64,000 nt of DNA from CAVOOW01 sp963697675 (GTDB lineage: Bacteria; Actinomycetota; Actinomycetes; JACCUZ01), in the NCBI GenBank assembly GCA_963697675.1, contig CAVOOW010000008.1:62001-126000 (forward strand), given 5' to 3'. Numbering within the stretch: the stretch's first letter is position 1; each line of letters begins with the position of its first letter. The notes under the pieces are model-generated. The model saw only the letters and a list, made by a program, of their open reading frames with translations. It made no database searches and was not told where the DNA came from. The position numbers were made by a program, and so were the translations under genes. Shown here piece by piece: positions 55,816 to 64,000 of this stretch.

Positions 55816-56667
55816 ATGAGAAGGAAGCTTCTTCTGTTGACCGCTCTCGCCCTGGCGCTGCCGGCGATCCTGGCTCCGCCACCGACCGCGGCCGCCACGC
55901 GGTCGGCCGGCACCAAGGCGGCCGCTCCGTCGTCGGTCGTGATCAGGGACGTGACTCTCAACGTCCGTGGCACGGCGGTGTCCATGTACGTCGTCGCGCC
56001 GGCGGGGCGTCGGGCCCACTCCCACGCCGGGATTCTGTTCATGCACTGGTTCGCGCCGGGCACGGTCGGAGCCGACCGCACCGAATACCTCGCTGACGCC
56101 GTCCGCCTTGCCGAGGAAGGGACCGTGTCCTTCCTGCCGCAGGGCGGCTTCCCCTGGCAGGCCGACCCGATCGGCACGAAAGCGGACGCCCGGGCCATCC
56201 GCCACCAGCTGACGGTCTTCCGCAGCCTGCTCCACCGATTGGCCAACCGGGCCGACGTCGACCCGACGCGCGTCGCCGTCGTCGGGCACGACTACGGCGC
56301 CATGTACGCGGCCCTGCTCGCCGGCAGCGACCGCCACGTCCACGCGGCCGTGCTGGAGACACCGGATGCCACGTGGGAGAACTGGTTCCTCAAGTTCTGG
56401 CTGGGCTACGAGGGTGAACAAGCGGCGCAGTACGCGGCAACGTTTGCCGGGCTCGAGCCCGTCGACGCCATCCACGGGCTCGGCGACCGGATCTATCTGC
56501 AGTTCGCGGACGACGACTTCTTCATCCCCGAAGAGGTCCGGACCGCCTTCGCGGAGTCGGATCCCGGCGCGAAGGTCAGCCTCTATGCCGCGGAGCACGA
56601 GCTCAACACCGACGCGACCACCGACCGGCTGGCCTGGCTGGAGAGCGAGCTGAACCTGTCCGGCTGA
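55816..56667 (+). CDS. secreted alpha/beta hydrolase (dienelactone hydrolase-like)
   Basis: A 283-residue protein with a Sec signal peptide (MRRKLLLLTALALALPAILAPP, cleavage near AAA at 25-27). The hydrolase core has ILFMHWFAPG, the nucleophile elbow VVGHDYGAMY, where the usual Ser or Cys position is Asp, YLQFADDDFFIP and the His in AAEHELNTD. With Asp in the elbow it would be an Asp-nucleophile type or inactive. Probably secreted or surface-exposed; substrate unknown. Confidence 0.7.
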   Translation: MRRKLLLLTALALALPAILAPPPTAAATRSAGTKAAAPSSVVIRDVTLNVRGTAVSMYVVAPAGRRAHSHAGILFMHWFAPGTVGADRTEYLADAVRLAEEGTVSFLPQGGFPWQADPIGTKADARAIRHQLTVFRSLLHRLANRADVDPTRVAVVGHDYGAMYAALLAGSDRHVHAAVLETPDATWENWFLKFWLGYEGEQAAQYAATFAGLEPVDAIHGLGDRIYLQFADDDFFIPEEVRTAFAESDPGAKVSLYAAEHELNTDATTDRLAWLESELNLSG

Positions 56668-56732
56668 CGGACGGTTGTCGAGGGCAACCGGTTTCCAAGA
56701 TTTGCGGTTTCACGGCGATTGTTACGGTGACG

Positions 56733-56766
56733 GGTAGGCGCGGCGGACGACGAGGCCGCGCCTACC
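56733..56766. promoter_or_regulatory. 12-bp inverted repeat abutting the ribosome-binding site of the ABC exporter
   Basis: GGTAGGCGCGGC and GCCGCGCCTACC with a 10-base loop, directly followed by AAGGAGGT (56767-56774) and the GTG at 56780. It may be a repressor operator or an RNA hairpin next to the ribosome site; it could also end the preceding hydrolase transcript. Confidence 0.6.
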
Positions 56767-56779
56767 AAGGAGGTCACGC

Positions 56780-58513
56780 GTGCTCGTCCGGCTGCTGCGC
56801 ACCTATCTCGTGCCCTACCGCACCCTGCTGGCTGCAGTCATCGTCCTTCAGCTCTTCGGCACGCTCGCCGCCCTCTACCTCCCCAGCCTGAACGCGGACA
56901 TCATCGACAACGGCGTGGCCAAGGCCGACACGGGCTACATCCTGCGCACCGGCACGATGATGCTTGCGGTCACGTTGGTGCAGGTCGTCTGCTCGGTTGC
57001 CGCCGTCTACTTCGGTGCGCGGACAGCGATGGGCTTCGGGCGCGACACCCGGGCCGCCGTGTTCCACCAGGTCGGAGCGTTCTCGTCGCGCGAGGTCACC
57101 CGGTTCGGCGCGCCCTCGCTGATCACCCGCACCACCAACGACGTGCAGCAGGTGCAGATAGTCGTGCTGCTCACCTGCACGCTGATGATCTCGGCACCGA
57201 TCATGTGCGTCGGCGGCATCATCATGGCGCTGCGCCAGGACCTCGGCCTGTCCTGGCTGATCGTGGTCAGCGTGACGATCCTGGTCGCCGCGATCGCGAT
57301 GATCATCTCGCGGATGGTGCCGCAGTTCCGCCTCATGCAGACCCGCATCGACGTCGTCAACCGGGTCCTGCGTGAGCAGATCAGCGGTATCAGGGTCGTC
57401 CGGGCGTTCGTGCGAGAGCCCGTCGAGCGGCAGCGGTTCGGTGCCGCCAACATCGCCCTCACCGACACCGCGTTGCGGGTCGGACGGCTGCAGGCATTCC
57501 TGTTCCCGATCGTCTTGCTCGTGCTGAACGTGTCGAGCGTCGCCGTTCTGTGGTTCGGTGCGCACCGCATCCAGGACGGCGAGATGCAGATCGGCTCGTT
57601 GACGGCCTTCCTCAGCTATCTGCTGCAGATCCTCATGTCCATCATGATGGCCACGTTCATGCTCATCCTCGTACCACGGGCTGCGGTGTCAGCCGACCGG
57701 CTGATGGAGGTGCTCGACACCGAGTCGTCGGTGATCCCGCCGTCCGATCCGGTGACCGAGCTCGCGTTGCACGCGACCCTGGAGCTCGAGGGCGTCACGT
57801 TCACCTACCCGGGTGCCGACGATCCCGTGCTGCGGAACATCAGCGTACGGACCGGGCCCGGCCAGACCACGGCGATCATCGGCAGCACCGGGTCGGGCAA
57901 GTCGACGCTCGTCTCCCTCATCCCCCGGCTGATGGATGCGACCGAGGGCAGGGTGCTCGTCGACGGTGTCGACGTACGTCGGCTCGACCCGGGCCTGCTG
58001 CACGGGCTCATCGGCCTCGTCCCCCAGACGGCCTACCTGTTCACCGGCACGATCGCGAGCAACCTGCGTTATGGCAAGGCGGACGCCACCGACGAGGAGC
58101 TGTGGCAGGCCCTGCGCGCGGCGCAGGCCGACGACTTCGTCTCGGCCATGGCGGAAGGGCTCGACTCTCCGGTTGCGCAGGGCGGCACGAACTTCTCGGG
58201 CGGGCAGCGGCAACGCCTGGCGATCGCGAGGGCCATCGTGCACCGGCCCGAGATCTACCTGTTCGACGACTCGTTCTCGGCGCTCGACCTGGCCACCGAC
58301 TCACGGCTGCGCGCAGCGCTGCGGCCGATCACCCGGGACTCGGCGGTGGTCATCGTCGCGCAGCGGGTGTCGACCATCGTCGACGCCGACCAGATCCTGG
58401 TCATCGACGACGGCGCCGTGATGGGCCTCGGCACCCATGACGAGCTGCTCGCCGGCTGCCCCACGTACGCCGAGATCGTCGAGTCCCAGCTCCCCGCGGA
58501 AGCGGTCGCATGA
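56780..58513 (+). CDS. ABC exporter, half-transporter with degenerate ATPase site
   Basis: A 577-residue half-transporter: six helices (1-310), then an ATPase with Walker A GSTGSGKST, signature NFSGGQRQRLAIARAI, Walker B YLFDDSFSALD and VVIVAQRVST. The residue after the Walker B Asp is Asp instead of Glu, and the H-loop His is Gln, so this subunit carries the non-catalytic site as in TM287-type heterodimers. GTG start with AAGGAGGT. Overlaps the partner gene by 4 bases (ATGA). Likely a multidrug or lipid exporter. Confidence 0.93.
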   Translation: MLVRLLRTYLVPYRTLLAAVIVLQLFGTLAALYLPSLNADIIDNGVAKADTGYILRTGTMMLAVTLVQVVCSVAAVYFGARTAMGFGRDTRAAVFHQVGAFSSREVTRFGAPSLITRTTNDVQQVQIVVLLTCTLMISAPIMCVGGIIMALRQDLGLSWLIVVSVTILVAAIAMIISRMVPQFRLMQTRIDVVNRVLREQISGIRVVRAFVREPVERQRFGAANIALTDTALRVGRLQAFLFPIVLLVLNVSSVAVLWFGAHRIQDGEMQIGSLTAFLSYLLQILMSIMMATFMLILVPRAAVSADRLMEVLDTESSVIPPSDPVTELALHATLELEGVTFTYPGADDPVLRNISVRTGPGQTTAIIGSTGSGKSTLVSLIPRLMDATEGRVLVDGVDVRRLDPGLLHGLIGLVPQTAYLFTGTIASNLRYGKADATDEELWQALRAAQADDFVSAMAEGLDSPVAQGGTNFSGGQRQRLAIARAIVHRPEIYLFDDSFSALDLATDSRLRAALRPITRDSAVVIVAQRVSTIVDADQILVIDDGAVMGLGTHDELLAGCPTYAEIVESQLPAEAVA

Positions 58514-60477
58514 GTCAACAGGCGCCACCACGGCCGCCGCCGCGGCCGATGCGCGGGCCGGGCGCCATGGTCACCGCCGGCATGCCGGTCGAGAAGTCGA
58601 TGGATTTCTGGCCCTCGGCCAAGCGACTGCTCCGCCGGCTCGGTCCGGAGACGATGCCCGCGTTCGCCGTTCTCCTCCTGACGCTCGGGAGTGTGTCGTT
58701 CAGCGTCATCGGACCGAAGATCCTGGGGCACGCCACGAACCTCATCTTCGCCGGAGTCATCGGGGGGCAGCTGCCCGCAGGCATCACCCAGCAGCAGGCC
58801 ATCGACGCCGCTCGGGCCCGGGGCGACGACAAGTTCGCCGACCTGCTGTCCGGCATGACCGTCATCCCGGGGCAAGGCATCGACTTCGGCGCGCTCTCGC
58901 GCGTACTCATGATCGTGCTCTTCCTCTACGTGGTCGCGTCGATCCTGCTGTGGCTGCAGGGCTACGTGCTCAACGGGGTGGTGCAACGCACGGTGCTGCG
59001 GCTGCGGTCGGATGTCGAAGACAAGCTGCACCGCCTCCCCTTGGGCTACTTCGACACCAAGCCGCGCGGTGAGCTGTTGAGCAGGGTCACCAACGACATC
59101 GACAACGTCCAGTCGACGATGCAGCAGACCATGAGCCAGCTGCTCAACTCGCTGCTCACATTGATCGGCGTGCTCTCGATGATGCTGTGGATCTCGCCAC
59201 TGCTCGCGCTGGTGGCACTGATCTCGGTGCCCTTGTCGATCGTCGTGACGCGACTGATCGCCAAGCGCTCGCAACCGTTGTTCGTCGCGCAATGGGGCCA
59301 GACCGGCCGCCTCAACGCGCACATCGAGGAGACCTATACCGGTCACGCCCTCGTCCGGGTCTTCGGCCACCAGTCGGAGGCCGAGGAGGTCTTCCAGGAA
59401 CGCAACGAAGAGCTCTACAAGGCGAGCTATGGCGCGCAGTTCCTCTCCGGCATCATCCTCCCGGCGATCATGTTCATCGGAAACCTCAACTACGTGTTCA
59501 TCGCGGTCATCGGCGGTCTCCGAGTGGCGTCGGGCAGCATGTCACTGGGCGACGTGCAGGCGTTCATCCAGTACTCCCGCCAGTTCAGCCAGCCGCTGAC
59601 GCAGGTGGCGTCGATGTCCAACCTGCTCCAGTCGGGGGTCGCGTCGGCCGAGCGGGTCTTCGAGCTGCTCGACGCCGAGGAGCAGGTGCCCGACCCGGCC
59701 GAGCCGGAGCGGCTCAGCCAGCCCCGCGGGCTCGTGTCCTTCGAGCACGTCTCCTTCCGCTACGACCCCGCCGTGCCGTTGATCGACGACCTTTCGCTGG
59801 TGGCGGCTCCGGGGCAGTCGGTGGCGATCGTCGGGCCGACCGGTGCGGGAAAGACGACGCTGGTCAACCTGATCATGCGGTTCTACGAGCTCGACAGCGG
59901 GCGCATCACCTTTGACGGTCACGACATCGCGAAGATGGACCGCGACGACCTGCGCGGCCAGATCGGCATGGTGCTGCAGGACGCCTGGCTGTTCGGCGGG
60001 ACGATCCGCGACAACATCGCTTATGGCAGACCGGACGCGACCGAGGACGAGATCCTCGAGGCCGCCCGCGCGACGTTCGTCGACCGTTTCGTGCACTCGC
60101 TGCCCGACGGCTATGACACGGTCATCGACGACGAGGCCAGCAACATCAGCGCCGGGGAGCGGCAGCTGATCACGATCGCGCGGGCGTTCCTGGCTGCCCC
60201 GTCCCTGCTGATCCTGGACGAGGCGACCAGCTCGGTCGACACGCGCACAGAAGTGTTGGTGCAGAAGGCGATGTCAGCCCTGCGCTCCGATCGGACGAGC
60301 TTCATCATCGCCCACCGCTTGTCGACGATCCGCGACGCCGACCTGATCCTCGTGATGGAGGCAGGCAGCATCGTCGAGCAGGGCACGCACGCAAGCCTGC
60401 TGGCGCACGGCGGTGCCTACGCCGCCCTCTACAACGCACAGTTCACCGGCGCTCCCGAGGTCGACGCCGCGCCATAG
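58510..60477 (+). CDS. ABC exporter, half-transporter with canonical ATPase site
   Basis: A 655-residue partner of the preceding protein. N-terminal Pro/Arg-rich tail, helix 1 followed by an unusually long periplasmic or extracellular loop (about 70-125) and five more helices. The ATPase has GPTGAGKTT, ISAGERQLITIARAFL, LLILDEATSSVD with the catalytic Glu and FIIAHRLST with the switch His. Together they form a TM287/288-like heterodimer. Substrate unknown. Confidence 0.93.
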   Translation: MSQQAPPRPPPRPMRGPGAMVTAGMPVEKSMDFWPSAKRLLRRLGPETMPAFAVLLLTLGSVSFSVIGPKILGHATNLIFAGVIGGQLPAGITQQQAIDAARARGDDKFADLLSGMTVIPGQGIDFGALSRVLMIVLFLYVVASILLWLQGYVLNGVVQRTVLRLRSDVEDKLHRLPLGYFDTKPRGELLSRVTNDIDNVQSTMQQTMSQLLNSLLTLIGVLSMMLWISPLLALVALISVPLSIVVTRLIAKRSQPLFVAQWGQTGRLNAHIEETYTGHALVRVFGHQSEAEEVFQERNEELYKASYGAQFLSGIILPAIMFIGNLNYVFIAVIGGLRVASGSMSLGDVQAFIQYSRQFSQPLTQVASMSNLLQSGVASAERVFELLDAEEQVPDPAEPERLSQPRGLVSFEHVSFRYDPAVPLIDDLSLVAAPGQSVAIVGPTGAGKTTLVNLIMRFYELDSGRITFDGHDIAKMDRDDLRGQIGMVLQDAWLFGGTIRDNIAYGRPDATEDEILEAARATFVDRFVHSLPDGYDTVIDDEASNISAGERQLITIARAFLAAPSLLILDEATSSVDTRTEVLVQKAMSALRSDRTSFIIAHRLSTIRDADLILVMEAGSIVEQGTHASLLAHGGAYAALYNAQFTGAPEVDAAP

Positions 60478-60490
60478 ACCTCCCCGCGAC

Positions 60491-61177
60491 TCACCGCGGC
60501 ACCACCGGCGCATACTTCGTGAAGGCTTCGCCGTGTACGAGCGCCCAGTAGCGCTCGCCGTAGGACCAGTGCCACCACTCGGTCGGGTAGTTGACCAGGC
60601 CTGCCGCGCCCAGCGCGGCACCGAGGATGCTCCGCAGTTGGCGCGCCGGTCCCGGGACGTCCAGGGATGAGGTGTAGCAGGCGCCGTGGCTCGCCTCGGG
60701 GCTGGCGTTGACCGGCGTCCCGAGGTCGAGCTCGACGCCGGACGTCGTGCAGAGCGTGAGGTCGACGGCACCGCCGGTGCCATGCGGCGCCACGTCGGGC
60801 GGCGACACGAACTTGCTCGCCTCGACATGCCGGCGCGAGGGTTCCCAGTCGGCGTGGGCCAGACCGAGCTCCGTTGCGTAGCTGTCGAAATAGCGACGCT
60901 GCAGATCCGGTGGCCGGTAGCCCTCGATGACGAGCAGCTCCAGCCCCTTGGGCAAGCCCGCCTGCGCCTTGAGCAGACGGCGGACGAGACCACGTCGCAG
61001 GTGCGCGTATGCCCCACCCGGGTCGGCCAGCCGCCGGTCCAGTCGCAGGCCGACGACGTCGCGCAGGTCGACGAGCGGCTCACCGTTGTCGCTCCAGCCG
61101 ATCTCGGCGACGCGGCGGTCGGACAGCAGAACGGGTTCTTCGACTGTGAATTGTCGTTCGACAGCGACCATGGTCAT
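60491..61177 (-). CDS. D-alanyl-D-alanine dipeptidase, VanX-like
   Basis: Zn metallopeptidase of 228 residues that hydrolyses D-Ala-D-Ala. The Zn site shows as PHGTGGAVDLTL (His and Asp ligands) and EWWHWSYG (catalytic Glu and His), with VIEGYRPPDLQRRYF and the Arg segment typical of VanX. No signal peptide, so cytosolic. Starts ATG (61175-61177), 16 bases after the Ddl stop, and so is third in the operon. No VanH or glycopeptide-type VanS is visible, so a role in D-Ala-D-Ala turnover or recycling is more likely than glycopeptide resistance. Confidence 0.85.
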   Translation of the reverse strand: MTMVAVERQFTVEEPVLLSDRRVAEIGWSDNGEPLVDLRDVVGLRLDRRLADPGGAYAHLRRGLVRRLLKAQAGLPKGLELLVIEGYRPPDLQRRYFDSYATELGLAHADWEPSRRHVEASKFVSPPDVAPHGTGGAVDLTLCTTSGVELDLGTPVNASPEASHGACYTSSLDVPGPARQLRSILGAALGAAGLVNYPTEWWHWSYGERYWALVHGEAFTKYAPVVPR

Positions 61178-61193
61178 GGCGTGCTCCTTGTTG

Positions 61194-62300
61194 TCATCGA
61201 GAAACTGTTGTGGCGAAGGGCTCTGCTGTGACCGTCCGGCAGCGACGACGCCGGTCCCGGTCCAAGGCCAGCTCGACGAGCCGGTCGAGCAGCTGCGGAT
61301 AGTCCAGACCAGTGGCGGCCCAGACCTTCGGGAACATCGAGTGCGCGGTGAACCCCGGCATCGTGTTGAGCTCGTTGACGACCAGTCGGTCATGCTGTTG
61401 GTCGTAGAGGAAGTCGACGCGGGCAAGTCCCCAGCCGCCGATCGCCTGGAACGCGCGCACCGACAGGTCGCGCACCCGCTCCGCCACGCCGGGCGGCAGT
61501 GCCGCGGGCACGATCATCGGGTCGCTGTTGCCGAAGTACTTCTGGTCGAAGTCGAACCAGCCACCGCTGACCTGCACCTCCCCGACGGCCGACGCCTGGG
61601 GCGCATAGCCACCGAGCACGCCGCACTCCAGCTCGCGCGCACCGACGAGTCCCTCCTCGACCAGTACGACACCGTCGTGCGCGAGGGCCGTCTCCACGGC
61701 GGCAGTCAGCGCCGCCGCCGCTGTGACGCGGGTGATGCCGATCGACGAGCCGAGGTTGGCCGGCTTGACGAACCACGGTCGGCGCAGACCGGCGACGAGC
61801 TCCAGCGGGTCGCCGTACGAAGCCCACCGGTCCTCGTCCAGCCAGACGTACGGAGCCACGGGAATGCCCTCGGCCGTCAGCGCGCGCTTGCTCACGACCT
61901 TGTCCATGCCGACCGCCGACGCGAGCACGCCGGCACCGACATAGGGCACGCCGATCGTCTCCAGCAGCCCCTGCAGGGACCCGTCCTCGCCACCCGGCCC
62001 GTGCAGCACCGGGAAGACGACCTCGGCGCCGGCCAGCGCATGGGCGTCGACGACCGCACCCGAGACAGGCAGCTGGTCGTCGATCGCGCGGACTGCAGTT
62101 GCCGGCCGTCGCGCTGCCTCGACGGCGCCCGGCGACAGCCGGCGCCAGACACCGTCCGGCGAGATGCCGATCGCGACGACCTCATAGCGGCTGGTGTCGA
62201 GGCTGCGCACCACCGAGGCCGCAGACGCGCGCGACACCTCGTGCTCGGCCGACGTGCCTCCGAACAGGACGACGAGCCGCAGCCGCTGAGCCGCGATCAC
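61194..62300 (-). CDS. ddl: D-alanine-D-alanine ligase
   Basis: ATP-grasp ligase of 368 residues joining two D-alanines for peptidoglycan. LVVLFGGTSAEHEVSRASA (10-28), FPVLHGPGGEDGSLQGLLE, FVKPANLGSSIGI and VNELNTMPGFTAHSMFPKVW are present. The omega loop reads FDFDQKYFGN, with the Lys-Tyr pair of D-Ala-D-Ala enzymes and not the His of VanA-type D-lactate ligases. The GTG start overlaps the stop of the dehydratase gene (GTGA). Second in the operon. Confidence 0.92.
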   Translation of the reverse strand: MIAAQRLRLVVLFGGTSAEHEVSRASAASVVRSLDTSRYEVVAIGISPDGVWRRLSPGAVEAARRPATAVRAIDDQLPVSGAVVDAHALAGAEVVFPVLHGPGGEDGSLQGLLETIGVPYVGAGVLASAVGMDKVVSKRALTAEGIPVAPYVWLDEDRWASYGDPLELVAGLRRPWFVKPANLGSSIGITRVTAAAALTAAVETALAHDGVVLVEEGLVGARELECGVLGGYAPQASAVGEVQVSGGWFDFDQKYFGNSDPMIVPAALPPGVAERVRDLSVRAFQAIGGWGLARVDFLYDQQHDRLVVNELNTMPGFTAHSMFPKVWAATGLDYPQLLDRLVELALDRDRRRRCRTVTAEPFATTVSR

Positions 62301-63339
62301 AGTGCACCACCACGGGGATCGCGCTCGGCGAGCAGTCTCGCCACCAGCGCGGGATCGACGTTGCCGCCGGTCAGCAGCACGCCGACGTCGCGCACCTCGC
62401 TGCCTGGCTCGGAGAGCAGCGCGAGGGCGCCGGCCAGGGCAGTCGCCGCGGCAGGCTCGACCAGCAGCCGCGCATGCACGAGCGCGAGACACAGCGCGTC
62501 ACCGATCGCCGGCTCGTCGACGGTGATGACCCGGCTCACCGCATCGCGGCACACCTCGAACGGCAGCCGGCCGATCGTGTCCGGGCGCAGCCCGTCGGCG
62601 ATCGTGGGGCGCGCCTGCACGGCGAGCGGACGACCCGCCCGCAGCGCTGCCGTCAGTGCAGGGACGGCCGCCGGCTCGGCGCCCACGACGTGGATGCCCA
62701 GCCCCGCCGCGGCAAGGCAGGCACCGGCGAGCGCGCTGCCGCCGCCGACGGGCACGACGATGGTGTCCAGGGCTCCCGCCGGCTGACCAGACCTGGTCGA
62801 TCAGCTCCGCGGTCGCCGTGCTCTGACCGGCGACGACGTCCGGGTCCTCCCACGGGTCGACGACGCCCCAGCGCCGCTCGTCCCGCAGCCGCTCGCACGA
62901 CCATGGAGCGTTCCCCCGGAGTGGTCCCCTCGAGCACGACCTCAGCGCCCGCCGCGCGTACCGCATCTGCCTTGCAGTGGTTGACGTCGGGCGGCAGCAC
63001 GAGCACGGCGCGCAGTCCGAGGTCACGGGCTGCCAGGGCGACGGCGATCGCGTGGTTGCCGGTGCTCTGCGCGACGACCCCGGACGCGCCGGCGCCCGCC
63101 AGCCGACCGACGGCCAGCAGGGCTCCGCGCAGCTTGAACGACCCGCCGCGCTGCAGGTTCTCCGCCTTCAGCCAGACCCGGACACCGGCTCGGCGGTCCA
63201 GCTCGTCACTGCGCACCACGGGCGTCCGCACGATCCGCCCGGCCAGCAGGCGCTGCGCGGGCAGCACGTCGCCGCGACCGCGTGCCGCGAACCTGGGCGC
63301 GTCGAGTTCGGTGTCCTCGCCGTACGTCGTCGCCGACAT
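62297..63339 (-). CDS. threonine/serine dehydratase, PLP fold-type II (frameshifts near 62785 and 62895)
   Basis: PLP enzyme of about 347 residues. The PLP lysine is in GGSFKLRGA, the substrate loop STGNHA follows, and the PLP phosphate loop VGGGSALAG and LLTGGNVDPALV are near the C-terminus. The middle is broken: an extra base near 62895 separates SMVVRAA from ERLRDERRWGVVDPWEDPDV, and an extra G near 62785 separates WSAGG from ALDTIVVPVGGG. Members deaminate threonine or serine, and some racemise serine. Located in front of ddl and overlapping it; could supply or drain D- or L-serine. ATG start. Confidence 0.82.
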
Positions 63340-63492
63340 CTGACCTGCCTCGGTCCCGTGGCGGGGTGGTCCCGCCTCCGACGGCAACGATCCGGCTCCG
63401 ACATGCACGGGGGGTCCGCGTCGTGTCACAGCTGTGTACGGGTGTTCCCCGGTGCTCGCCCCTGGTTCGCGGCATCACGCATACTCGGCGAC

Positions 63493-64000
63493 GTGCCCAG
63501 AGTCCTGCTGATCGAGGACGACCCCGCCGTACGCGAGGGGCTGCAGCTCGCCCTCAGCCACCTGGGCCACGACGTCGTCGCGGCGAGCGACGGCGAGTCG
63601 GGCCTGGTCGCCGCGTCGAGCCAGGATCCGGACGTCGTGGTGCTCGACCTGATGCTGCCCGGCATCGACGGCTTCGAGGTGTGCCGTCGGCTGCGCGGCA
63701 CGGGCAGCATCCCGATCATCATGCTCACCGCACGCAGCGACGACTTCGACGTCGTCGCGGGCCTGGAGGCGGGCGCCGACGACTACGTCGCCAAGCCGGT
63801 GCAGCCGCGCGTGCTGGACGCCCGGATCAAGGCGGTGCTGCGCAGGATCGCCTCCGTGCCGGCTCCGCGGGAGCAGTACGGGCCGCTTGTCATCGACCGG
63901 GCCAGCCTGGTCGTGACGAAGGACTCGGCTGTGGTCGACCTGACGCCGACGGAGCTGCGGCTGCTGCTGGCGCTCTCGGGCAGCCCGGGGCGGGTGTTCT
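63493..64000 (+). CDS. OmpR-family response regulator, N-terminal part (cut by the right edge)
   Basis: Receiver LLIEDDPAVREGLQLAL, phosphoacceptor Asp in VVVLDLMLPGIDGF (D50), IIMLTARSDDFDVVAGLEAGADDYVAKPV, followed by the start of a winged-helix domain with VDLTPTELRLLLALS. Closest in style to CseB/PrrA-type regulators of envelope stress. GTG start. It is divergent, with 153 bases between, from the dehydratase-ddl-vanX operon, which it may regulate. The C-terminus and any kinase lie outside the window. Confidence 0.9.
   Translation, partial: MPRVLLIEDDPAVREGLQLALSHLGHDVVAASDGESGLVAASSQDPDVVVLDLMLPGIDGFEVCRRLRGTGSIPIIMLTARSDDFDVVAGLEAGADDYVAKPVQPRVLDARIKAVLRRIASVPAPREQYGPLVIDRASLVVTKDSAVVDLTPTELRLLLALSGSPGRVF

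Noticed and set aside
60491..62300. Vancomycin-type resistance cluster
   Set aside because: A VanX-like dipeptidase and a ligase are present, but no VanH, the ligase has the D-Ala type loop and a dehydratase shares the operon.

Overview
The window is a high-GC chromosomal stretch from an actinomycete. Support comes from the GC-rich codon use, many GTG starts, and families typical of that class: Ku, DUF2332, DUF6328, a WS/DGAT acyltransferase, a DevR/DevS-type two-component system, an Acg-type nitroreductase and Tat-dependent sugar-binding proteins. Some family combinations resemble Nocardioidaceae-like soil actinobacteria, but the genus cannot be fixed from the sequence. I see no rRNA, tRNA, CRISPR array, transposase, phage gene or replication origin.

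Layout. 1-9.5 kb holds housekeeping and stress genes: a DUF2231-type protein (cut by the edge), a histidinol-phosphatase-like IMPase, a CBS pair, a PsiE-like membrane protein, Ku, a DUF6220 protein with a multicopper oxidase, and a Na+/H+ antiporter fused to a UBP-type zinc finger. 9.4-16.1 kb has a ROK glucokinase, a WS/DGAT acyltransferase, a DUF2332 protein, acetyltransferases, an FMO-like oxidoreductase, a hemerythrin and a DUF6328 protein. 16.2-25.2 kb is an L-arabinose region: LacI regulator, GH51 arabinofuranosidase, an ABC importer without ATPase, ribulokinase and ribulose-5-phosphate 4-epimerase, but no arabinose isomerase. 25.2-32.1 kb is a minus-strand sugar operon whose genes overlap by 4 nt throughout (ROK regulator, binding protein, two permeases, GH4 glycosidase, BadF-type sugar kinase).

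32.4-42.5 kb is a hypoxia/dormancy-like island: STAS protein, phosphoketolase coupled to a Usp-like protein, a DevR-type regulator, an Acg-type nitroreductase, a DevS-type GAF kinase and a PAS-GGDEF-EAL protein. It carries DosR-box-like palindromes and a 28-codon small ORF. The phosphoketolase could consume the xylulose-5-phosphate produced by the arabinose genes next door. 42.8-48.2 kb holds an alpha/beta hydrolase, a PaaN-like dehydrogenase, aroQ, crotonyl-CoA carboxylase/reductase, aroE and a phasin-like protein.

48.3-51.7 kb is the most unusual locus: three overlapping genes encoding a stand-alone UBP-type zinc finger, a response regulator fused to glutaredoxin-like and thioredoxin-reductase-like domains that have lost their redox cysteines, and a CRP-domain histidine kinase. 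51.8-60.5 kb has an AGPS-like FAD oxidase coupled to glycerol-3-phosphate dehydrogenase, a CGNR-type regulator, an alpha/beta hydrolase and a heterodimeric ABC exporter. 60.5-64 kb is a cell-wall operon (threonine/serine dehydratase, D-Ala-D-Ala ligase, VanX-like dipeptidase) divergent from an OmpR-type regulator cut by the right edge.

Quality warning: about 30 single-base frameshifts break 15-16 genes, all on the minus strand, while every plus-strand gene reads through. Most are repaired by deleting one base. I annotate these genes over their full repaired span and give the approximate shift positions.
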